This document shows, one piece after another, positions 53,173-61,405 of a stretch of 64,000 bases of DNA (position 1 is its first letter; every line of letters begins with the position of its first letter). Source of the DNA: Actinoplanes couchii. Its GTDB lineage: Bacteria > Actinomycetota > Actinomycetes > Mycobacteriales > Micromonosporaceae. The notes beneath the pieces are model-generated. The model was not told where the DNA came from. It was given only the letters and a program-made list of their open reading frames with translations, and searched no databases. The stretch spans positions 1-64,000 of the forward strand of contig NZ_BOMG01000006.1 in NCBI RefSeq assembly GCF_016862075.1, in the 5' to 3' direction. The position numbers and the translations under genes were made by a program.

Positions 53173-53198
53173 CCTGTTCCGGAAGACACGAGAAGGCG

Positions 53199-53777
53199 TT
53201 AGGACGGGCGGGCCCGGACGTGGACCCGCTCGCCCTGTGGACCGAAGATGTTCAGCAGCTCGGCGGGGACCGGGTCGGGGTTCAGGATGGCGTGCGGGAT
53301 CCGGGTGTCGAACTCGGCGGCCTCCCCGGGGGTCAGCATCAGGTCGTGGTCACCGAGCAGGAGCCGGACCCGGCCAGCCAGCACGTAGATCCACTCGTAC
53401 CCCTCGTGGGTCTTCTGTTCCTGGTCGCACCCGGGGGATCCGGGCGGCAGGATCTGTTTGAAGGCCTGTGGGCCGCCGGGGCGGCGGCTCAGTGGGACGA
53501 ACGTGTGGCCGCCCCGTTCGATCGGGCGGGCCCGGACTCTCGGGTCGCCGGTGTCGGGGGCGTCCACCAGGTCGTCGAGGGAGACCTGGTACGCCTCGGC
53601 CAGCGGCAGCAGCAGCTCCAGGGTGGGTTTGCGGGCGCCGGACTCGAGGCGGGACAGGGTGCTCACCGAGACTCCGGTGCTCTCGGACAGCTGGGTGAGG
53701 GTGATGTCCCGCTGGCGGCGCAGTTCGCGGAGCCGGGGGCCGACGGCGGCGAGCGCGGTCTCCAGGTCTTTTGCCAT
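53199..53777 (-). CDS. XRE-family regulator with cupin sensor domain
   Basis: 192 aa. N-terminal Cro-type HTH (ITLTQLSESTGVSVSTLSRL, about 25-44) and a C-terminal cupin (about 100-190; THEGYEWIYVLAGRVRLLLG, LTPGEAAEFDTRIPHAI). Such regulators bind a small ligand in the cupin. ATG 53777 follows a leaderless promoter with a dyad over its -10, so autorepression is likely. It is divergent from the oxidoreductase-methyltransferase gene, which it may also control. Confidence 0.88.
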   Translation of the reverse strand: MAKDLETALAAVGPRLRELRRQRDITLTQLSESTGVSVSTLSRLESGARKPTLELLLPLAEAYQVSLDDLVDAPDTGDPRVRARPIERGGHTFVPLSRRPGGPQAFKQILPPGSPGCDQEQKTHEGYEWIYVLAGRVRLLLGDHDLMLTPGEAAEFDTRIPHAILNPDPVPAELLNIFGPQGERVHVRARPS

Positions 53778-53781
53778 AACA

Positions 53782-53795
53782 GCAAGTTTACTTGC
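53782..53795 (-). promoter_or_regulatory. dyad over the -10 of the XRE-cupin gene (autoregulatory operator)
   Basis: GCAAGT (53782-53787) and ACTTGC (53790-53795) are perfect arms around TT. On the minus strand the -10 TAAACT (53790-53785) lies inside the dyad and ends seven nt before ATG 53777. A repressor bound here would block the promoter. Confidence 0.65.
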
Positions 53796-53813
53796 CGGAT
53801 CGTTCAGGCCGGG

Positions 53814-53935
53814 GCACGGTAGGACGCAGACCACCGGGCACCAAGGCAAAGCACGGTGGCGCGCAGACCACCGGCAACAAGGCGAGCACGGTGGGACGCA
53901 GACCGCCGGGCAGCGAGAAGCGTGCGCGGTGGGGC
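53814..53935. repeat. 35-38-bp tandem repeat, 3-4 copies
   Basis: GCACGGT begins units at 53814, 53851 and 53886, with a variant GCGCGGT at 53924; each is followed by a GGNNCGCAGACC-type segment. It fills the gap between two divergent genes. Confidence 0.8.
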
Positions 53936-53952
53936 GTGAGACGGAGAGGGGC

Positions 53953-55554
53953 ATGGCCGTGGAGGAACAGGACTACGACGTCGTCGTCATCGGTGGTGGG
54001 GCGGCAGGGCTCAGCGGGGCCCTGGCCCTGGCCCGGTCCCGGCGGTCGGTGCTGGTGGTGGACAGCGGCGAGCCGCGGAACGCGCCGGCCGGGCACATGC
54101 ACAACGTGCTCGGCCGCGACGGCGTGCCACCGGGGGAGCTGCTGGCGGCGGGCCGGGCCGAGGTCGAGGGGTACGGCGCGCGGTTCGAGCCGGCGCGGGC
54201 CGAGAGCGCGGTCAAGGACGAGGACGGCTTCCGGGTCACCCTGGAGGGCGGCCGGGTGGTCCGGGGCCGCCGGCTGCTGGTGACGACCGGGCTGGTGGAC
54301 GAGTTGCCGCAGGTGCCGGGGCTGGCCGACCGCTGGGGCCGGGACGTGGCGCACTGCCCGTACTGCCACGGTTGGGAACTGCGCGACCAGCGCATCGGCG
54401 TGATCGTGTCGGGGCCGATGAGTGTGCACCAGGCGCAGATGTGGCGGCAGCTCAGCGACCGGGTGATGCTGCTGCTCAACGGGTCGGCCGAGCCGGCCGG
54501 GGAGAAGGCCGAGGAGTTGGCGGCGCGGGGCATCCCGGTGGTGCCGGGGGTGATCGAGGCGCTGGAGACCGGCGACGACAGGCTGACCGGGGTTCGCCTG
54601 GCCGGTGGTCATGTGGTCGGCCTGGACGCGATCGTGGTCGGGCCCCGGTTCGCCGCGCGGTCCGGGTTCGCCGAGTCGCTGGGTCTGAAGGCGGCTGAGT
54701 TCGAGATGCACGGGATCAGCCTGGGCAGCCGGATCCCGGCGGACGAGATGGGCGCGACCTCGGTGCCGGGTGTCTGGGTGGCCGGGAACGTGACGAACCT
54801 GGGCGCGACGGTGGGGGTGGCGATGGCCGCCGGGCAGACCGCGGGCGCCGCGATCAACATGGATCTGATCGCCGAGGACACCCGGGTGGCGGTGGCCGGT
54901 TACCGGGACCGGATCGCGACGATGTTCGAGGAGAACGCCTGGGAGGACCGGTACCGGGGCAAGGACGCGATCTGGAGCGGCCGCCCGAACCCGGTGCTGG
55001 TGACCGAGGCGACCGGGCTGGACACCGGGCGGGCGCTGGACGTCGGCTGCGGTGAGGGCGCCGACGCGGTCTGGCTGGCCCGGCAGGGCTGGCAGGTGAC
55101 GGCGGTGGACATCTCGACGGTGGCGCTGGGCCGGGCGGCCGGGCACGCGCAGGAGGCCGGCGTCGGTGACCGGATCACGTTCCGGCACACCGACCTCCGG
55201 TCGGAGCAGGACCAGCCGATTGCGGAGTACGACCTGGTCAGCGCCCAGTTCATGCACCTGCCCCCGGACGCCCGCCGCGAGCTGTACACCCGTCTGGCCG
55301 GGGCGGTGGCGCCCGGCGGCATCCTGCTGGTGGCCGGTCACCACCCGAGGGATCTGGCCGGTTTTGTGGGCCGGATGCACTTCCCGGACATGCTGTTCAC
55401 CCCGGAGGAGATCGCCGGTCTGCTGACCCCGGGACAGTGGGAGATCGTCACCGCCGAGGCCCGTCCCCGTCCCGGGAGGGACCCGGAGGGCAACGAGATC
55501 ACCATGCACGACGCGGTGCTGGTAGCACGCCGGACGGGACCTAAAAAAGGGTAA
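53953..55554 (+). CDS. fused thioredoxin-reductase-like oxidoreductase and SAM methyltransferase
   Basis: 533 aa. Residues 1-305 are a TrxR-like flavoprotein: FAD motif VVVIGGGAAGLSGALAL, redox-type HCPYCHGWE (about 135-143), and the late motif VPGVWVAGNVTNLGATVGVAMAAGQTAGA written here as its parts VPGVWVAGN and GVAMAAG. Residues 345-530 are a class I methyltransferase with motif I ALDVGCGEGADAVWLA (about 362-377) and VTAVDIS. This fused arrangement is known in actinobacteria; its substrate is not. ATG 53953 has GGAGAGGG upstream. It is divergent from the XRE-cupin regulator. Confidence 0.85.
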   Translation: MAVEEQDYDVVVIGGGAAGLSGALALARSRRSVLVVDSGEPRNAPAGHMHNVLGRDGVPPGELLAAGRAEVEGYGARFEPARAESAVKDEDGFRVTLEGGRVVRGRRLLVTTGLVDELPQVPGLADRWGRDVAHCPYCHGWELRDQRIGVIVSGPMSVHQAQMWRQLSDRVMLLLNGSAEPAGEKAEELAARGIPVVPGVIEALETGDDRLTGVRLAGGHVVGLDAIVVGPRFAARSGFAESLGLKAAEFEMHGISLGSRIPADEMGATSVPGVWVAGNVTNLGATVGVAMAAGQTAGAAINMDLIAEDTRVAVAGYRDRIATMFEENAWEDRYRGKDAIWSGRPNPVLVTEATGLDTGRALDVGCGEGADAVWLARQGWQVTAVDISTVALGRAAGHAQEAGVGDRITFRHTDLRSEQDQPIAEYDLVSAQFMHLPPDARRELYTRLAGAVAPGGILLVAGHHPRDLAGFVGRMHFPDMLFTPEEIAGLLTPGQWEIVTAEARPRPGRDPEGNEITMHDAVLVARRTGPKKG

Positions 55555-55593
55555 ACGGCAACGTTGGTGCCTTCCGGTTGCTGGAATGGGGTT

Positions 55594-58500
55594 ATGCGGC
55601 CGGATGATGCTGAAGGACACGGCGGCCCGGGCGACGACGTCCGGGCGACGCTGACGGCCTGGCGCGACGGGATCGTCGAACCCGGCGGCGCCAACCGACT
55701 CATCAACCTGCCCCGGGGCGGCGCCGACCTGGTGGAGATCGTCGCCCCGGACCCGGCCGGTGTCCTGGAGGCGCTGCGCCACGGCCGGGACTGCACGCTC
55801 AGCGGCGCCAACGGCCGCGGCGGCCGGGGCCGGGTGCTGCGCACCGACCTGCCGGACGGGGTGCTCCAGCCGCTGCTGCGGCGGATGCGCCGGCACGCCC
55901 AGCAGGAGCAGTCCGACCGGGGCGTGGACGTACTCTACCTGGCGGTGGGTTTGCTGCACTGGATGGAGATCTCCAGCCCGCTGCTGCTGATCCCGGTGGA
56001 GCTGGTGGCCCTCGGCCCGGGCGATCCGCCCCGGCTGCGGGCCGGCTCCGGCGATCCGATGGTCAACCCGGCGCTCGCCGCCCGGCTGCGCGCGCACGGG
56101 GTGGTCCTGCCCGAGCCGGGTGACCTGGCCACCCTCGACATCGCCGACCTGACCGCCCGGTTCGAGACGGCGGTCCGCGGCCACGCCGGCTGGCGGGTGG
56201 CGCCGACCGCGGTGCTGGCCCGGTTCGACCCGGCGGCCGAGGCGACCCGGCGCGACCTGGCCGACAACGAGGACAGGATCGCCGCACACCCGGTGGTCCG
56301 GGCCCTGGCCCAGGCCGACGGCACCGCCGGGACCTTCGCGTTCACCCCGATCGGCCCGGACGAGATCGACGAGCTGGCGTCACCCGACGACGTGCCGCTG
56401 GTGCTGGACGCCGACGCCGCCCAGCGGGCCTGTGTGGCGGCCGCCCGGGCGGGGCACAGCTTCGTCGTCGACGGGCCGCCCGGCACCGGCAAGTCGCAGA
56501 CCGTCGCCAACATGATCGGGGCGCTCACCCACGCCGGGAAACGGGTGCTGTTCGTCTCGGAGAAGGCGTCCGCCCTGGACACCGTGCAGCGCCGGCTGGC
56601 CTCGGCCGGGCTCGGGAACTACCTGCTGGACCTGCACGGGGCCCGCGCCTCCCGCAAACAGGTGGCCGCCGCGCTGGCCGCCGCCCTGGACGCGGTCCCG
56701 CTGCCGGCGACCGGACTCGACGCGGACGCCCGGGAACTGCTGCGGGAACGCCGGGCGCAGCTCAACGCGTACGCCAAGGCGATGAACGAACCGCGGGAAC
56801 CGCTGGCCCGCAGCCTGCACGACGTCATCGGCCGGTTCTCCCGTCTGGCCTCGACGCCAGAGGCGCCGGCCGCGGCCTTCCCGCCCGACGCCTTGACCGC
56901 GGACGCCCTGGACCGCATCCGGGACGCCGCCGCCCGCCTGGAACACGCGTGGCGCCCGGCCACCGAACGCAGCGGCTTCCGGTGGCGGGAGGTCGCCGAA
57001 CGCGAGCCGCTGGGCGACATCCTCACCGAGGCGTCGCTGGCCCTGGAGATCCTGGCCGAGGCGAGCGCCGACCACGTGCCGGTGGCGGCCGGGTTCCACC
57101 TGCGGCTGCCGGCCGACGCCGCCCAGCTCGCCGAGATCGCCGAGCACGCGTCGCAGCGCCCGCCGGGAGTCGACGGCCAGTGGCTGACCGCGGCCAGTCT
57201 GCGCCCGGTCCGGCAGGCCGCCGAGGAGCTGGCGCAGCGCCTGGAGGTGAGCCGCCGGGCCGCCGACGCGGTCCGCACCCGCGCCGGGGTGCCGTGGGAG
57301 GTGCTGGCCGCGCCGATGGACCTGGACACGCTGCCGGAGGCGCCACGCCTGGACCCGCCGGCCGTGCAGCTCGGCCCGCTGACCGCCGCGGACGCCAAGT
57401 CACTGGCCGGCCGGTTCGCCGCCGACGCCGACGAGCTGGAACGCCAGCAGCGCAACCTGGACCAGGTCACCACCCTGCTCGGCCTGCCCGATGTGATCAC
57501 CTTCTCGGACGTCGAGCTGGTCACCATGGTCGCCGAACTCGGCGCCCGGGACGACAAACCGGAACGGGCCTGGTTCGCGCCGGGCGCCCAGTCCGCGGTG
57601 CACGCCGCCGCCGGAACCCTGCGCCTGCACGTGGAGGCGGTCAACACCGCGCGGACCGCGGCGGTGGAGATCTTCACCGCCGCGGTGCTCACCGAACCCG
57701 TCGAGGACCTGGCCGACCGCTTCGTCCACGTGCACCGCGGCGCCCGCAAACTGCTCGCGCCGCACCGCCGGGACAAGGAGGTGGTGGCCACCCTGATCCA
57801 GCCCGGTGTCACCGTCGACGACGCGATCGCCGAACTCCAGCTCGCGGTCGCCTGGCGGCTCGCCCACGAGGGCCTGATCACCGCCGAACGCCAGCACGCC
57901 GGACTGCTCGGCCACTACTGGCAGCGGCTCGGCACCGACTTCCCGGCGATCGGCCGGGCCCTGCACACCGCCACCGAGGTGCTGCGGGTGACCCCGCCGG
58001 AAGCGCTCGGGCCGGTCGTCGAGTACGTCTGCGGCGTCCACCCCGACGACGAGCTGCACCGGATGGTCGTCGAGTCCCGGGACGTCTTCCGGCACTGGCG
58101 GTCCACGCTGCGCCCGGAACCCGACCCGGCCGGCCGGCCGGAACTCGGCCACGGCGCGATCCAGCACGCCATCGACTGGATGCGCGCCCAGCTCGGGCCG
58201 CTGCGGGACGCCGCCACCGCGCTGCGCCAGCTCGGCGACGCCATCGGGCGGGACCTGAACACCGCCGAGGCGGCCGGGGTGATCGAGGTACGGCGGGACG
58301 CGATCGACGCCGAACAGGCCTACGAGAGCGCGGCTCCCACGTACGACAGCGTCCTGGGCCCGGTCTTCACCGGCAAGGACACCGATCCGCGGGCCCTGGA
58401 GGACGCGATCGAGTGGACCGCGCACGCCCGCACGCTGCGCAGCGGGGTGGACGCCGCGCTGACCGCCGAGCAGGCGCAGGCGATGACCGAGGGCCATCCG

Positions 58501-60858
58501 GCGCCGGACATGTCCGCGGCGATCGAAGGCTGGCAGGAGGCCCGGCAGCGGGTCATCGACGCGTTCGGCCCGGCCCGGCAGGTGCGCCTGGCGACCGCCC
58601 TGGACCGCTACGAGACTGCCCGTGACCTGCTGCGCGACCTGGCCGAGGACGAGTCCGGGCAGCGCGAGTGGTTCGACTACCTGACCGCCCGCGGGGAACT
58701 CACCGAGTACGGCCTGGACACCGTCGTCGACTGGTACGCCGACCACGCGATGGACGTGACCCTGCTCGGTGACGTGCTGGAACGAGCCGCCTGCCGGGCC
58801 TGGATCGACACGATCCTGGAGACCGACGAGCGTCTGCTACCACTGGCCGCGGCCGGCCGGGACGAGCTGCTCGCCGAGTTCCGCACGCTGGACGCCGACC
58901 TGCTGCAGGACGCGGCCGGCACGGTGGTCGAGGCCCTCAACTCGCGGCGCCCGATCGCCGGCGACACCGGCGAGGCGGCCCTGATCCGGGCCGAAGGGCA
59001 CAAGACCGACGGACATCTGCCGGTACGGGATCAGCTGGCCGCCGCCTGGGACACCGTGGCCGCCCTGAAACCCTGCCTGTTCATGCCGCCCGCCGAGGTC
59101 AGCCGGCTGCTGCCGGAGCAGGCCGTCTTCGACGTCGTGGTGATCGACGAGGCGTCCCGGATGACCCCGGCCGCCGCGGCCGCCTGCGCCTACCGGGGCA
59201 CCTCGCTGGTGATCGTCGGCGACGACGCCCAGCTGCCACCGGCCGGCGACCAGCCGTCGGTGCTGGTGGTGGCGAACGACTGCGGCGCGTTCACCAGGCT
59301 GGCGCTGACCAACCACTACCGCAGCCGGCACGAGAGCCTGATCGGGTTCGCCGGCCGGGCGTTCTACCAGGACCGGCTGCTCACCTTCCCGAGCGCGCAC
59401 GCCACCGGCCCGGACCTCGGCGTGGAGCTGCACCCGGCGGCGCCCCGGGAGGAGGCCGGCCTGGTCGCCTCCCGGGTGCTGCACCACCTCACCCACCGGC
59501 CGTCGCTGTCGCTGGCCGTCGTCACGCTGACCGCCGCGCACGCCGACGAGATCGCCACCGCCGTCGAGACCGCCCTGGCCGGGCGCCCCGACCTGGAGGG
59601 TTTCCTCGGCGACTTCGTGGTCGAGGGCGCCGACGCGGCCCAGGGCGACGAACGCGACGTGATCATCCTGTCCACCGGCGCCGACCTGGGCGCGGCCGGC
59701 GGCCCGACCGGGGCCCGGCGGCTGGACGTGGCGATCACCCGGGCCCGGCAGAAGATCGAGGTGGTGTCCTCGATCAGCGTCACCGACCATGCCGAACCCG
59801 ACGGCGAGGGCGAACGGCGCCTGGCCGACTACCTGGAGTACGCGGCCCGGGGCGGCCCGGTCGACACCCCGCACCGGCCCAGCGCCCTGGAGGAGTCGAT
59901 CCACGAGATCCTCACCGGCTGGGGCTACACCGCCGAGCACCTGCCGATCGGCATCGGGATCCGGCAGTCCGGCACCCTGCTGCTCGGCATCCGCGGCGAC
60001 GGCCCCGGCCGCCTGACCGCGGCGTCCGCCCGGGACCGGGACCGGCTGCACGACCAGGTGCTGCACTCGCTCGGCTGGCAGCTGCACCGGGTGTGGAGCG
60101 TCGCCTGGTACACCGACCGGGAAGCCGAGCAGAACCGGCTGCGGGTGGCCGTGCAGAACGCCCTGGCCGCCCCGGACGTCTTCGCCGACCTGCCCGGCGA
60201 GACGCTTGCCAGCCGCCCGGCGCAACGGCCGGAATGGGCGCTGCCGTACGCGAAGGCCCGGATCGAACCGCTGGTCACCGGCCGGCTGGACGACGACCCG
60301 GCCCGCCGGATCCTGATCCAGGTGATCGAGCGGGTCGCCGAGGTGGAGGGCCCGGTGCACGTGGCCACCCTGACCCGGCGGATCCGCGAGGCGTGGGGCA
60401 TCAACCGGCTCACCCCGCAGATCCGGGCGGCCATCGACACGGCCATCACCGAGTCCCGGGCCGGTTTCGACAGCATGTTCGTCACCGCCCCGGACGCGCC
60501 GATCCCGGCCGTCCGGGTGCCCGGCGACGGGGTGAACCGCAAACCCGACCAGATCAGCGACGCCGAACTGCAGCTCGCCCTGGAGTACCTGGTCCTCGAC
60601 GCGGGCCTGGTCGAAGGCGACGACCTGCTGGCCGCGGCCGGGCGGCTGTTCGGCTGGAACGGCAGCCGCACCGCCCCGGCCCGGCTCGCCGCGATGCTCG
60701 ACGACCTGGTGTCGGCCGGCCGGCTGATCGCCCATCCGAACGGGCTGATCGCGGCGCCCGAGGACGACCTGCTCGACCTGCCCGACCCGACGTCGCTACC
60801 CCGGCGCCCGGGAGTCCTGGACGTAGTCGGCGTGGGGGATGCCGGCCGCCCACAGTGA
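55594..60858 (+). CDS. giant DUF4011/COG1112 superfamily I helicase with degenerate nuclease-like C-terminus
   Basis: 1754 aa. N-terminal DUF4011-like region (LTAWRDGIVEPGGANRLINL), helicase core with Walker A GPPGTGKSQT (about 294), Walker B VVIDEASRMTP (about 1183), NHYRSRHESLIGF and the late motif EGADAAQGDERDVIIL (about 1343). Residues about 1428-1520 align by eye with the Vsr/MTES_1575-type nuclease end of this family (ARDRDRLHDQVLHSLGWQ, HRVWSVAWY), but the acidic catalytic positions read IRQSG and GIRGDG instead of RIDLA and GIECDG. The end (1600-1754) is DUF3320-like. COG1112 helicases occur in several phage-defence systems. ATG 55594 is preferred to 55564. It overlaps the convergent DUF6879 gene by 63 nt. 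Confidence 0.82.
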   Translation: MRPDDAEGHGGPGDDVRATLTAWRDGIVEPGGANRLINLPRGGADLVEIVAPDPAGVLEALRHGRDCTLSGANGRGGRGRVLRTDLPDGVLQPLLRRMRRHAQQEQSDRGVDVLYLAVGLLHWMEISSPLLLIPVELVALGPGDPPRLRAGSGDPMVNPALAARLRAHGVVLPEPGDLATLDIADLTARFETAVRGHAGWRVAPTAVLARFDPAAEATRRDLADNEDRIAAHPVVRALAQADGTAGTFAFTPIGPDEIDELASPDDVPLVLDADAAQRACVAAARAGHSFVVDGPPGTGKSQTVANMIGALTHAGKRVLFVSEKASALDTVQRRLASAGLGNYLLDLHGARASRKQVAAALAAALDAVPLPATGLDADARELLRERRAQLNAYAKAMNEPREPLARSLHDVIGRFSRLASTPEAPAAAFPPDALTADALDRIRDAAARLEHAWRPATERSGFRWREVAEREPLGDILTEASLALEILAEASADHVPVAAGFHLRLPADAAQLAEIAEHASQRPPGVDGQWLTAASLRPVRQAAEELAQRLEVSRRAADAVRTRAGVPWEVLAAPMDLDTLPEAPRLDPPAVQLGPLTAADAKSLAGRFAADADELERQQRNLDQVTTLLGLPDVITFSDVELVTMVAELGARDDKPERAWFAPGAQSAVHAAAGTLRLHVEAVNTARTAAVEIFTAAVLTEPVEDLADRFVHVHRGARKLLAPHRRDKEVVATLIQPGVTVDDAIAELQLAVAWRLAHEGLITAERQHAGLLGHYWQRLGTDFPAIGRALHTATEVLRVTPPEALGPVVEYVCGVHPDDELHRMVVESRDVFRHWRSTLRPEPDPAGRPELGHGAIQHAIDWMRAQLGPLRDAATALRQLGDAIGRDLNTAEAAGVIEVRRDAIDAEQAYESAAPTYDSVLGPVFTGKDTDPRALEDAIEWTAHARTLRSGVDAALTAEQAQAMTEGHPAPDMSAAIEGWQEARQRVIDAFGPARQVRLATALDRYETARDLLRDLAEDESGQREWFDYLTARGELTEYGLDTVVDWYADHAMDVTLLGDVLERAACRAWIDTILETDERLLPLAAAGRDELLAEFRTLDADLLQDAAGTVVEALNSRRPIAGDTGEAALIRAEGHKTDGHLPVRDQLAAAWDTVAALKPCLFMPPAEVSRLLPEQAVFDVVVIDEASRMTPAAAAACAYRGTSLVIVGDDAQLPPAGDQPSVLVVANDCGAFTRLALTNHYRSRHESLIGFAGRAFYQDRLLTFPSAHATGPDLGVELHPAAPREEAGLVASRVLHHLTHRPSLSLAVVTLTAAHADEIATAVETALAGRPDLEGFLGDFVVEGADAAQGDERDVIILSTGADLGAAGGPTGARRLDVAITRARQKIEVVSSISVTDHAEPDGEGERRLADYLEYAARGGPVDTPHRPSALEESIHEILTGWGYTAEHLPIGIGIRQSGTLLLGIRGDGPGRLTAASARDRDRLHDQVLHSLGWQLHRVWSVAWYTDREAEQNRLRVAVQNALAAPDVFADLPGETLASRPAQRPEWALPYAKARIEPLVTGRLDDDPARRILIQVIERVAEVEGPVHVATLTRRIREAWGINRLTPQIRAAIDTAITESRAGFDSMFVTAPDAPIPAVRVPGDGVNRKPDQISDAELQLALEYLVLDAGLVEGDDLLAAAGRLFGWNGSRTAPARLAAMLDDLVSAGRLIAHPNGLIAAPEDDLLDLPDPTSLPRRPGVLDVVGVGDAGRPQ

Positions 60859-61329
60859 CGTCAGCGACCGCGCGCAGTGCCGGACGATCTCCGGGTCCTC
60901 GGTGACCGCGCCGCCGGCGAACGAGCCGTCCGGATCGAACAGGGTGAACATCACCCGCCGTTCGTCGAACAGCCAGAAGTCGTCGGTGCCGACCGCCAGC
61001 CCGGCCGTCGCGGGCCGGGGCAGCCAGCGGATGTCCTCACCGGCGTCCACGTTGTTGCCGGAGATGTTCAGCAGCCACCGCGTGTAGTCCAGGTGCGGCA
61101 CCGGCACCACCCGCAGCCGCCGCACGCTGCGGCCCGTGTCGGTCACCTCCCGCACCAGGTCCAGCCAGGGCCGCTGCCAGCCGAAGTCGTCCGGTTCGCC
61201 GTCCCGGAACCGGCGGAACGGCTCCGCCTCGTCCGGGGCGTCGTAGAAGTCGCGCACCTCCAGATGGAACGCGGTCCGCTCGAACGCCCGGAACAACCCG
61301 TCGAACGCCTTACCACGCAGTAACCGCAT
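60796..61329 (-). CDS. DUF6879-family protein
   Basis: 177 aa. The order FDGLFRAFERTAFHLEVRD, then RRLRVVPVPHLDYTRWLL, then NNVDAGEDIRWLPR, and FWLFDERRVMFTLFD is that of DUF6879 proteins of actinomycetes. Their function is not known; they often lie near regulators. ATG 61329 (MRLLRG) is chosen as the conserved start; the frame upstream continues to 61383. The end overlaps the helicase gene in the convergent direction. Confidence 0.82.
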   Translation of the reverse strand: MRLLRGKAFDGLFRAFERTAFHLEVRDFYDAPDEAEPFRRFRDGEPDDFGWQRPWLDLVREVTDTGRSVRRLRVVPVPHLDYTRWLLNISGNNVDAGEDIRWLPRPATAGLAVGTDDFWLFDERRVMFTLFDPDGSFAGGAVTEDPEIVRHCARSLTSLWAAGIPHADYVQDSRAPG

Positions 61330-61405
61330 GACCACACCTTGACCACAGCCGATGCGAATGGTCCACTCCGCGGCGGCGATCACGCAGTCCGAGGAAAACT
61401 CCCGT

